Assembly: GCA_021521415.1 (NCBI GenBank)
Contig: JAIQDT010002061.1
Location: forward strand, 186,001-250,000
Source of the DNA: Bidens hawaiensis
Lineage: Eukaryota; Streptophyta; Magnoliopsida; Asterales; Asteraceae
DNA: 64,000 nt
Direction: 5' to 3'
Under the pieces are notes generated by a model, which ran no database searches, was not told the origin of the DNA, and saw nothing but the letters and a program-made list of their open reading frames with translations. Made by a program: the position numbers and the translations under genes. This document shows positions 21,237 to 29,842 of the stretch, one piece after another (positions within the stretch are counted from its first letter, which is position 1; the number at the start of each line of letters is the position of its first letter).

Positions 21237-23218
21237 TGTGACAACTGCCCAAATCCGACCCGACCCAGGTACCCGTTTTCGGATCCGATTTTAAGATTTA
21301 AAATTTGATTATAATCTTTATAAATTTATCATATATATATATATATATATTTATATTACTAATAATAATAATAATTCCTTTCCGCCGTCCCGCCCCTTTT
21401 TCTCTCTTGTCGCCGTCCCGCCCCTCTGCTTAACCCTTAAGCCTTGAACCCCTTTTTCTCTTAACTCTATGCTTGTTCTTTGGTTCTTCCCGCCTAAGGA
21501 TGTCTGCGCAGCTCCACGCGCCAGACTCCTTACAAGGAAGCCTGCGTGAAGACCAGCTGTTCCTGCGATACGCGAGACGAACTCTTCCCGCGGCGCGCAA
21601 AGGATTGTAGTTCTTCCCGCGGCGCGCAAAGGATTGTAGTTCTTCCCGCGGCGCGCTAAGGATTGTAGCTCTTCCCGCGGCGCGCAAAGGATTGTAGCTC
21701 TTCCCGCGGCGCGCAAAGGATTGTAGTTCTTCCCGCGGCGCGCTAAGGATTTTTGGTTCTTCCCGCGACGCGCTAAGGATTGTTCTGTCTGCCTTCTCGC
21801 GCTAGACACTTAAGTCTTTTCTCCAGTTTAAGCCAGCCTGTATGCTTTTGAAATATCTTATCTTCTGTGCTATACCTGCCAAGGTATGGGCACAGTAGGC
21901 CAGATCTGACATCTGTCCGAAATGTCACTTTCGGCGCAGCTTGCTTACCAACCCTCTTGGTTGTCAGAAAAAGTAACTGGCATAATCTTTTAAAATCTTC
22001 TTTTCCATGTCTTGTACAGTACTTTGTCTGACCCCTCCCATGCTTTGAACAGTAACCTGTCAGCCTTCCCCATCCCCTGCAGCTGCCACCATATCTTTTG
22101 CTTGTGATATCTTTTGCTTTTGATATCTTTTGCTTGATTTGTTAAGATCTTTTTCCCCAATTCAAGGGATGTGTTCCCTAGGGTTTTCCTATAAATAAAG
22201 CTAATTTCTTGGATAATTAACACTACACTCCAACACTTGAACACTCCCCAAAATCTCTCCCTTACTCTCTGCCGAAGATCCTCAGCAACGCCTCCACTCC
22301 CCTCTTTGCATTCCGTCTTCTCTTCTTTTCTGCCCAGAAATCTCGGTAAATATATATATTTTGTTTAAGTGACTTGCATATATTCAAGACATAAAAACCA
22401 ATCGTTAAACCAATAACCTCTTATTTATAGGTTAACTTTCGCTTGTTTAAAAGTTGGTTCTTACGATATCTTTCAACGCACCTTTTACAAGTGAGTAATC
22501 TCGTACCTAATCCCCTTTTATTTTTAACGTTTTGGGATGTTCATGTGTTCGTACAACTTGAGTCTTAAACTTGTTTATGAAATTATGTGCGCAAAACCCA
22601 TGTGTTATGGACGTTTACTAGTGTTGTATATTTGTATGTGTGGATCATTAACCGCTTTGATCGGCCTATTCCGAAGTTTTCATGGATCCATTAGATGAAC
22701 ACGGGAGACCTATTGTTACGATTTTCTTGGTTTGTTTGCACATACACGAATGATTATTTGTTTTTGCTCGATTTGGAGCACGCTATGAACTATGAGCTAT
22801 GATCTATTTAGGCTTGATCACAATCTGTTTACACACTATGTTGAACACCAGTTATACACATGTTGCGCGCAGTGCTTTGTTATTATCTATTTATATCTAT
22901 TTAACTTGATTTCTCACCGACACGCAAGTGTTGACGTTTTATTTTAATACATGTTCAGGTTTGCTGTAGCTGCTTTTGGAAACTCGAGGACACGTAGGAT
23001 GTTTTCTTTTACTTTGGACCTAGTTTAAAATATAACAAGACAAGTTTATGTATTTGAATATTATGAGTTATGATATGTGATTTATGTTACTTTATGGCGT
23101 GTTCTGCGCATGCGCGATGAAATGTATTTATTAAATATTGACACCCAAATAGTGTCACGAGTAATGAAACAATTGGTAGCGCCCCGATGTATAATCCGCC
23201 ATCGGTCGGGGTGTTACA
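21237..23218 (+). repeat. 3' LTR of element B
   Basis: The 1,982-bp LTR has the same ends as the 5' LTR, seven minisatellite units (about 21583-21784) instead of eight, and a TATA box at 22190. It is preceded by a short purine-rich tract AAAGTAGGGAAGAC. Confidence 0.95.
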
Positions 23219-24928
23219 CAGAGGTTGGCGAGAAGCCCCATGCATACCTGAAGGATCGGCCGTCGTTGCCGATGACGGAGGCATGGTAGAAGCCGCCGCG
23301 GTCGCCGCCGCGGAATCCGCAGCAAAAGTAGCCGCCGGCTCAGTGAAAGATGCGGTAAAAATGGCACTCACAGCCGGCGGTGACGTCATCACAGCTGGAA
23401 CAGTCGGCTCAACGGAGTGAGCAACTGAACCAGTGGAAGCAGGCGCAGGCGCAGCCGCCTGGGTCGTCGCCTCAGGTAGGCTGACCAAGCCTACCGTCAT
23501 GGGCGGAGGGGTACTCCTCTGCGCTCCACCCTGGAATGCGTCAACATCCACACCTGCACAAAGAAGACAAAGTGTTAATGATATTAAGCTATGAAGTTAA
23601 AGATAAAGGAAGTTTGTACTTACGGGTTTTCTTGAGCCTAAATGTACGGACAGGCGGGGATGAACCCGATGGAGCCGGCCTCTTCACGCCGCTCACCATT
23701 GTCATCCTGGGCTCTCCGGTGACAGTTGTCACAGCCTCCGGAACGGTGGTCTTATCACCACCGGGGTTCCCCGCCACCTCCTCGCTCTCGGCCTCTGAGT
23801 CAGACCGAGGCACTGGATCGGCAGTGGAGGCCACCTTCTCCTTCCCCTTCCCGCCGGCAGCCTTCTTCTTCCGCACCAACGGATGACCATCTGCGGATTC
23901 CTCATCAGAACATACGATTAGAGGAATTCCAGCAGAGGTTTCAACATTGAGGGGTCGAGGGTTGAATAGCGCCTTACCTGGCCGCCTGGCGCTAAGGATC
24001 TCGTGGCCTAGTGGGTAGACCTCCACGAACCGATCCGCCGTTTGTTCTAGGATGGGCAACTCGTTCTCGTCTAGAGCGCGAGTACCCATCCGAGCGGGAC
24101 CGTCAGCCTCCCGCGGGTACATGAGCGACTGCAAGTCGTTCCCCTCTGAAATAAACAGGAAAGAAGTTAGAAGAGATTCTAAATTAACAAAAAGAAACAG
24201 AGCATACCGTAAGGAACAGAGTTCGAACCGTATTCAAGGACGATTGGGATCTTTTGCGCATCCGCATCCTTCCACACCCGGCTCATCCCCAGCATCACCA
24301 TCCCGGACTCCGCAAACCGGTAAACCGGAGATTGGACTAGGGATATCTTCGCAAACCATTCCGCCTCCTGGTAGTTGGAGGCGTGAAGGCTGGGAAGTGC
24401 TTGCCCATTCTTGAATTTCATGGCAAGGGGGATGGCGCGAGCGGAGATGTAGAAGAACTCCCGCTTCCACGAGCGAAGACTGCGCTTGGTTGCGCAAATC
24501 TTCAAACCCTTAATCCGGGTTATCAGAGTATACCACCCCTGGATGCACCTCCAGGAGTAGAAGGTCATCAGGCGGTCGACATAGGGCTCAATGCCCAGAA
24601 TCCGGCACACCCACTCGAAGTGGCGAATCTTCGCGATCGCCATCGGGTGCACCTCGGTCAGGTGCAAACCGTGCCTCTCCAGGACACGGTACACAAACTT
24701 TGTCAATGGGAACCTAAGATTCCCATAGACAAAGAATGCAGCATATACCCCGATCTTGCCTCTGGGGGCATCATACACCGTCTGGTGGGGTTCAGGAAAC
24801 TCAGGCTCGAGAGACTCGAGCATGAACTTCCTGACGATGTACTGATACAGATCGACAGGCAGAGCACACTGGCACTCGCCAGCAGTACTCTTGTCATCGG
24901 CTGTAGATTCGAGATCATGAGAAGACAT
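23219..24928 (-). pseudogene. Antisense gene of element A, 5' half: exons 1, 2 and start of exon 3
   Basis: The minus-strand ATG is at 24928 (MSSHDLES). Exon 1 (24928-24208) encodes the conserved plant 'gypsy-type putative transposase' region: a hydrophobic block with GVYAAFFVYGNLRFPL, then AKIRHFEWVCRILGIEP, then a W-rich stretch with SWRCIQGWYTL. The donor is TACG|GTATGC. Exon 2 (24145-23624, acceptor TTTCAG) carries RKKKAAGGKGKEKV and an acidic linker and ends ACCC|GTAAGT. Exon 3 begins at 23553 (GTGCAG acceptor) with an Ala/Pro/Thr-rich linker. At 23219 it meets the TSD and 3' LTR of element B. If B and one TSD copy are ignored, all five exons sum to 2,760 nt, an exact multiple of three (919 codons plus stop). 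The upstream TTG at 24958 is in frame, but ATG 24928 fits better. Confidence 0.82.
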
Positions 24929-25054
24929 CTTACAGATGAAAGAAGAAAACGATTTCAAGAGAATGCTTGCCTGAAAATGTGAGTATTCGCCGGAAATCGT
25001 TTAGAAGATGAAGAGAAAAGTGAAAAGTGTGGATTACAAAGAACCCTCTCCCCC

Positions 25055-25062
25055 TTTATATA
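25055..25062 (-). promoter_or_regulatory. TATA box for the antisense gene of element A
   Basis: Minus-strand TATATAAA, followed by AGGGGGAGAGGG, lies about 127 nt upstream of the ATG at 24928. The intervening leader is CT-rich like a plant 5' UTR. This suggests the antisense gene has its own promoter inside the retrotransposon and does not depend on the LTR. Confidence 0.55.
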
Positions 25063-25408
25063 CTAATCGCAATTAATGCAATGAATTTAATGCGGAAGAG
25101 AGAGAAATCGAAGGTGCAATGAAACTATGACACGTGGCAAAAAGCAAGCTGGCAACAGCTGTTGAAAGGACGCGTACCATTAATTTCGCGGCCACGCGCC
25201 CGAAAAATCGCGCCCACGCGCTTGAAAAAGCGTCTGGAATGACCATGTACTGTCACGTCACCATAACTTCCTGCACGTCCTGACACAGTCAGAAGAAACC
25301 GTCGCACGACGTTTCAGAGGTTTGGACTGTTCTTATCCTTTCACCAACCTTTCGAATTTCAAAAATTCAAAAAGATTCAAAAGTAAGCGAGCGGGAAAAT
25401 ACCCCTTA

Positions 25409-25796
25409 CCTTGGCAACCAAGTAACCATAAGACGGGTGCGGGTACAGTGTTAAGGCAAAACCCTTCACATACTTAGCACCTGTAGGGAATTGAAGTCAA
25501 GAATACCTTGGCAACCAAGTAACCATAAGACGGGTGCGGGTACAGTGTAAAGGCAAAACCCTTCACATACCTAGCACCCGCAGGGAATTGAAGCCAAGAA
25601 TACCTCGGCAACCAAGTAACTATAAGACGGGTGCGGGTACAGTGTTAAGGCAAAACCCTTCACATACCTAGCACCCGCAGGGAATTGACGCCAGGAATAC
25701 CTTGGAAGTAAAGTAACCGTAAGACGAGCGCGGGTACAGTGTTAAGGCAAAACCCTTCACATACCTAGCGCTCCGCAGGGAATTGAAACCAAGAAG
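25409..25796 (+). repeat. 97-bp tandem repeat in element A (4 units)
   Basis: Units start at 25409, 25506, 25603 and 25700, exactly 97 bp apart. Each contains CCATAAGACGGGTGCGGGTA, AAGGCAAAACCCTTCACATA and GCAGGGAATTGA. The fourth is the most diverged. The array lies upstream of the antisense promoter as read on the minus strand, between that gene and the 3' LTR. Confidence 0.93.
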
Positions 25797-25868
25797 GATC
25801 TTCTGGGCAATGCTTGCGGAAACGGAAATAACATCCCCGCATAGCGGGAACGTCGAGAACTACATTGT

Positions 25869-26181
25869 TTGAAGCTCCAGGATGGAATTGGTGGTTTTAA
25901 CATAATTGATCACTATGTTCAAAACTACCAAAACCTCATGGAGAATCCACACAAGTGGGACTCAACGCTCCTGACTTGCGAGGAGGTTACAGACCTACCC
26001 GCATCATACCCAAAGATCAAGCAGGAAAGTCGGGAATTTCTGCAAGTGACAAGGACTTCCGCGGGAAGAATCCCCATGGAAAACCTTAAAACTAAACCCT
26101 TTTCAAAACCCTTTGCTTAAGTCCAAAAGTTCACCTCACTTTATTAAACATTCATGAGAAGAACATTGGACTGGGGGGACT
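25869..26181 (+). other. 3' untranslated region and polypurine tract of element A
   Basis: No supported gene; an 83-codon plus-strand frame at 25869-26120 has no recognisable domain. The segment ends in GGACTGGGGGGACT, the likely primer for plus-strand DNA synthesis, directly at the 3' LTR. Confidence 0.65.
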
Positions 26182-27162
26182 TGAAGAGGTAGGTCCCAGC
26201 AGAGCCCAGTTGGACCCGCAAGACTCACCTTGAAGAGGGACGTCTGCGCAGAAACCAACTGGATCCGCAGGACCAACCATGCTCAGAGACGTGACGTCCT
26301 TACGCGCAGTACGCAAGCTGTTCCCGCAGGAAATGCCTCCCAATGGTGAAGTAATCTGCCTGTCCCCGCAGCTGCGGATACAAGCCATCAGGGAAGGCCA
26401 CCCGCACAGCAAGGCTACACGCACAAGGCACTTAGTTCTCAATCACTCAGTGTCACCTGAAGGAATGAGCAAAGCCGGGAACAATCCCGCACAAAGGCGG
26501 GAGGGGGAATACTCCCGCCCAACTAAGCCAGTCCGTACGATACGGGAAGATCTTCTGTACTGTACCTGACGAGGTATGGGCAAAAGATCTGACTAAAGAT
26601 ACGACAGCTTATTGACAACAGTATGGCGAGCAGCATGCTCTTGTACTGTATGTCACTATTAGCCGCTGCCTACTCACCAACTCCTGTCATACCACGTGCA
26701 TAGCCGGCAGTTGGTGGAAAAGGAATAGTACACAGCAGGCCTAGTCACTGTCAGCCGCTGCCTACCCACCAACTACCAGCAGGGCACGTGCGTAGGCCAC
26801 AGTTGGTGGAACAGGAACACTATTCAGCCGGCCACACCTCCTTGGAAACCTACCTTCGGCTATAAATACCCCAAATGGTATGATCATCTCATCTTATCAT
26901 ATTATCATCATATTATACCTGATATCTGCTCTAGCAATCTCTTAATACACATTTATATTTAAAGAGCAATCTAGTCTGATTCTCACGCCGGAGGGTGGTC
27001 ACAAGGAGGAACCCCCCCCCCCTTCTCAGTGACAAGCTCACGGTGTCTGTTTTGCAGGTTATCAGAAGAACCATCTTTACCGGGTCTAACCCCTAGTGGG
27101 AAACATCTATCTAACCCCCAGGTTACCTGTAATCTGCCCGGGGTCCGGTTAGTGTTTCTTCA
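26182..27162 (+). repeat. 3' LTR of element A
   Basis: 981 bp, the same length and ends as the 5' LTR, with a TATA box at 26860-26868 and followed by TSD TGGCC (27163-27167). Its R/U5 side points into the I29 gene copy A and could drive read-through into it. Confidence 0.93.
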
Positions 27163-27276
27163 TGGCCTAAATCAGAATTTTCTTTTCTTTTCGAGATATA
27201 AATAAATTTCCTCCTCAAAGGGTTTCCAGATTTCATTCAAAACCCATTGTTTTTAAATCCAGGTGTGATTGTTACA

Positions 27277-27525
27277 ATGTCGGCATCCGACGCTGATGAC
27301 ATGTTGGTTTTTGAGGACTGGATGAAAGAATACAACAAAACGTATACTGGTGATGACAAGGCAAGGAGATTCAAATTGTTTCAACAAACTCTCCGTGAAA
27401 TAGAGAATCATAATTCAGATCCAAGAGGTACTCATTTTATCGGTTTGAACAAATTTGCTGACATGAGTTCTGATCGAGGAGTTCCAAAGAGTCCTCGTTG
27501 GAATCACTGGTCAGTCCCTAGATGA
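27277..27525 (+). pseudogene. I29 (cathepsin-propeptide) domain gene, copy A, frameshifted
   Basis: ATG 27277 follows a splice acceptor AATCCAG at 27262. It opens an 82-codon frame with a clear inhibitor I29 fold signature: FEDWMKEYNKTY, then RRFKLFQQTL, then IENHN and IGLNKFADMSS (ERFNIN-type spacing). I29 is the prodomain that blocks papain-like C1 proteases. Compared with copy B, four extra bases (ATCG/TCGA) after GAGTTCTG near 27468 shift the frame, so the conserved EEF and acidic tail are replaced by an unrelated short tail ending at 27525. No C1 peptidase domain follows. Its 5' UTR intron carries element A. It could still make a truncated inhibitor-like peptide, but pseudogene is more likely. 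Confidence 0.7.
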
Positions 27526-28069
27526 CGAAAGCAAGGTATGGTTTTTATTATGTACATATACATATGCTTTTGTTTCAGATTTCTTTTTTTTTCGTGTAAT
27601 TGGATATTATTATCTTATCTTTCGTTAATCGCTGTATGTTTCAATTTTTCGTTTGCAATCCTAATTTTCATATCGCTGGCCAGTCGATTCCTGTTAATCA
27701 TTTCACTTCTAATCGATTTCTTTACTGCAACCCTAGTATGGACCCGTACGTATACATATATGATACATAATCTAACGATTAGGGTTTGTACGCTTTCATT
27801 CTTGTTTGAGACGAAATAAATTAAGGTATGATTTTTTACGCACAAGTCTTAACTTAGGTTGGTTGTCTTGGCCGGGTTTGTTTCGTATTGCTAAATCCTT
27901 ATAAATCAACAAGTTCTATAATTTACCTGCTAACTATTGTTATCTGTATGTATATTTGTGGCCTAGCTAAATCATGGTTAATTGTCATCATATAAATAAA
28001 TTTCCTCCAGGTTTCTAAACCCATGATTTTGTTATTATTATATAAATACAGTGGCGATTGATTGCCACA
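27526..28069 (+). promoter_or_regulatory. Upstream region, 5' UTR exon and intron of I29 gene copy B
   Basis: This contains a second GACGAAA...AAG|GTATGG-like donor right after copy A (27530s), then sequence matching 8441-8765. The predicted copy B 5' UTR intron runs from the donor at 27826 (TTAAG|GTATGA) to the AG at 28050-28051. It includes TTTGTGGCCTAGCTAAATC, which is the uninterrupted version of the element A insertion site. Confidence 0.6.
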
Positions 28070-28692
28070 ATGCCGTATGATGACATGTTGGTTTTTGAGG
28101 ACTGGATGAAAAAACACAACAAGACGTATACTGGTCATGATGAGAAGGCAAGGAGATTCAAAACGTTTCAAGAAGCTATGCGTAGAGTAGAGAATCATAA
28201 TTCAAATCTAAGAATTAGTCATTGGATCGGTTTGAACAAATTTTCTGACATGAGTTCTGAGGAGTTCAATAGAGACGTCATTGGATCCACTGGTGAGTCG
28301 GATGAAGACACTGATGAGGAGGAGTTGATTTCCCAAGTTCGGAAGCTACGTACAGTTCCTTACAAACTCTGTAATTTACTACTACCCATTAATTATTATC
28401 ATTCAAGCTAGATGATAAGTATCTTTCTTTGATTCAATAATGACTATGCAAATAATAAATAAATGTTAGGTGATGAAAAAGATACCAAAAAGGATGTTAC
28501 AGCCAAACGCCAAGCAAGAGGTTATCAGTTTTTACCCATCATTATCTTTCAAGCTAAATGATATCTTTGATGACAAGATTTAGTAATGCTATCTTTCTTT
28601 GGAAATAATAAATGTTAGGTGATGGAAAAGAAGATACCAAAGAGGATGTTACAGTGCTTGTGGAACCGGAACCCAAAAAACCGAAAAATTAA
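28070..28692 (+). CDS. Stand-alone I29 (cathepsin-propeptide) domain protein, copy B
   Basis: Three-exon model: 28070-28370 (donor CTCT|GTAATT), 28470-28520 (acceptor TTAG, donor AGAG|GTTATC) and 28619-28692 (acceptor TTAG, stop TAA). All junctions are phase 1 and the frame stays open, giving about 141 residues. Residues 5-75 form the I29 domain (FEDWMKKHNKTY, RRFKTFQEAM, VENHN, IGLNKFSDMSSEEF). An acidic Asp/Glu stretch follows (about 80-88), and the short exons 2 and 3 encode related KDTKKDVT/KEDTKEDVT repeats. The I29 domain inhibits C1A cysteine proteases in cis as a propeptide or in trans when free-standing. No protease domain follows to 29290. The exon 2/3 repeat suggests internal exon duplication. 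The trans-inhibitor role is inference. Confidence 0.65.
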
Positions 28693-29289
28693 GAATCATT
28701 GTAAGGGTTTTCCAAGTATTGTTCTCTTATGTCCTATGAATGTGACTATATATGTGTATGGTGTACATCTAGTCTTTATGGCTAACAAAGTTTCGGCTTT
28801 GGGAAGTTTGAATGCAAGTTAAAACGAAAACAAGACATGAATAATTAAACTAAAGAAACGTTGTCTAGTGTTTTGCAAATACATGTTTTCATAGTCATTA
28901 CCAATTCAAGATTGCCTATCTATCATTAGTGGTAATAATATCTTTCAACAACTACAACATGGTAAGTTAAGCCATTTTCATCACATACAACCATGTAAGT
29001 ATGTAACTCTTGTTTCAACGTATCTGCTTCATGGAACGGTATCGTTCCCGACCCATGCAGGTATGAAAATAGTCACGAATGTTTAACCAAAACTGAAGGT
29101 TGTGAACCAGTGAATGGATCGCTGATGGTATCGACCCACGCCAATAACAACGATGCTTCCTACTCGTTCATCCATGCTTTGTTAGTGTAATTTTGGCATA
29201 TATTCAAACTAAGCTCTACATTTAGTTAAAAGAGAATCCCATATGTATTGGAGAATCAGAAAAGTGCAAAAGTGTCAATCTATAAAACT
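28693..29289. other. Intergenic DNA between I29 gene and duplication copy 2
   Basis: AT-rich, with 3' UTR-like sequence of the I29 gene at its left end. No further peptidase domain, RNA gene or repeat is recognised. Confidence 0.5.
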
Positions 29290-29551
29290 CAACCAAACAT
29301 AATGGAATCATCATTCAAACATTCCAGTTTCCAAGTCAAACACAAAAAATAACCAGAAAAAGGACCCTACAACTCTAAAAGCCCTTAACATCCTAACCAA
29401 CCGCTCATTAGTAAAGCCAGGATATGCACACCTATTGAGATTTGGCCGGCAGCGGCTGCACCATTCTTTTCCACCCCATTTCTCCACCACCCCCTTAATT
29501 TCCAGATTCTCTTGAGTCTTACCCGGTATAGCAATCCACATCCAAACAAAC

Positions 29552-29561
29552 ACTATATAAA
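29552..29561 (+). promoter_or_regulatory. TATA box of PIP-like gene, copy 2
   Basis: The same CTATATAAAC element as at 264-273, about 40 nt upstream of the ATG at 29600. Confidence 0.6.
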
Positions 29562-29599
29562 CACACACTTCCAACCCTCTTATTGGTAAGCTATCATCA

Positions 29600-29842
29600 A
29601 TGAGTAGCCGGTTCCTCTTGATGTTCTTGATGACGGTGATGCTGGTGGCGTTTGCTGAGTCAATAAACAGCTCCTTACCTAAGCCGGTTCCTACGTTGGA
29701 GCCCACGAAATTATCAGCATCTTCTCAACCATCAAAAACTGATGATCATGCTCATGATGAGTACTACAACTCTGAGAACAAAGTTGAAACTTATTATAAG
29801 CTAGCTTCAACTGGTCCAAGCCCAAAGGGTATAGGACACTAG
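29600..29842 (+). CDS. PIP/PIP-like secreted signalling peptide precursor, copy 2
   Basis: The 80-residue product is identical to that encoded at 312-554: signal peptide, Ser/Pro/His-rich spacer, and C-terminal TGPSPKGIGH next to the stop. The TATA box, leader and 3' flank are also copied. The only nearby difference I saw is one T missing about 160 nt upstream. Both copies look functional, so the duplication would double dosage of this peptide if it is real and not an assembly artefact. The gene lies about 0.9 kb downstream of the I29-domain gene at 28070-28692, with no visible functional link. Confidence 0.75.
   Translation: MSSRFLLMFLMTVMLVAFAESINSSLPKPVPTLEPTKLSASSQPSKTDDHAHDEYYNSENKVETYYKLASTGPSPKGIGH

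Larger units (their letters stand above)
13874..23223 (+). mobile_element. Element B: intact Tekay/Del-like Ty3 (chromovirus-type) retrotransposon nested in A
   Basis: Direct LTRs at 13879-15889 (2,011 bp) and 21237-23218 (1,982 bp), TSD CAGAG at 13874-13878 and 23219-23223, initiator-Met-type PBS TTGGTATCAGAGC right after the 5' LTR, and a single uninterrupted gag-pol. The 29-bp difference between LTRs equals one unit of an internal minisatellite. Apart from that I saw only about six substitutions over roughly 2 kb, so the element is very young, younger than A. It is inserted in exon 3 of A's antisense gene. With intact LTRs, PBS and gag-pol it may be able to transpose. Confidence 0.95.
8761..27167 (+). 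mobile_element. Element A: non-autonomous Tat-like LTR retrotransposon with antisense gene
   Basis: The 18.4 kb span includes nested element B; A itself is about 9.1 kb. It has two 981-bp LTRs (8766-9746 and 26182-27162) in direct orientation, a TSD TGGCC at 8761-8765 and 27163-27167, a PBS-like TTGGCGCCATCCGTG at 9747, and a polypurine tract GGACTGGGGGGACT just before the 3' LTR. Coding content is a gag-like ORF (9813-11363) and, on the opposite strand near the 3' end, a multi-exon antisense gene (24928 to 12548). No protease, RT, RNase H or integrase can be found outside element B. This layout resembles plant Tat-lineage Ty3 elements (which often have an antisense extra ORF before the 3' LTR) after loss of pol. 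Lineage is inferred from gag and layout. Confidence 0.92.
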
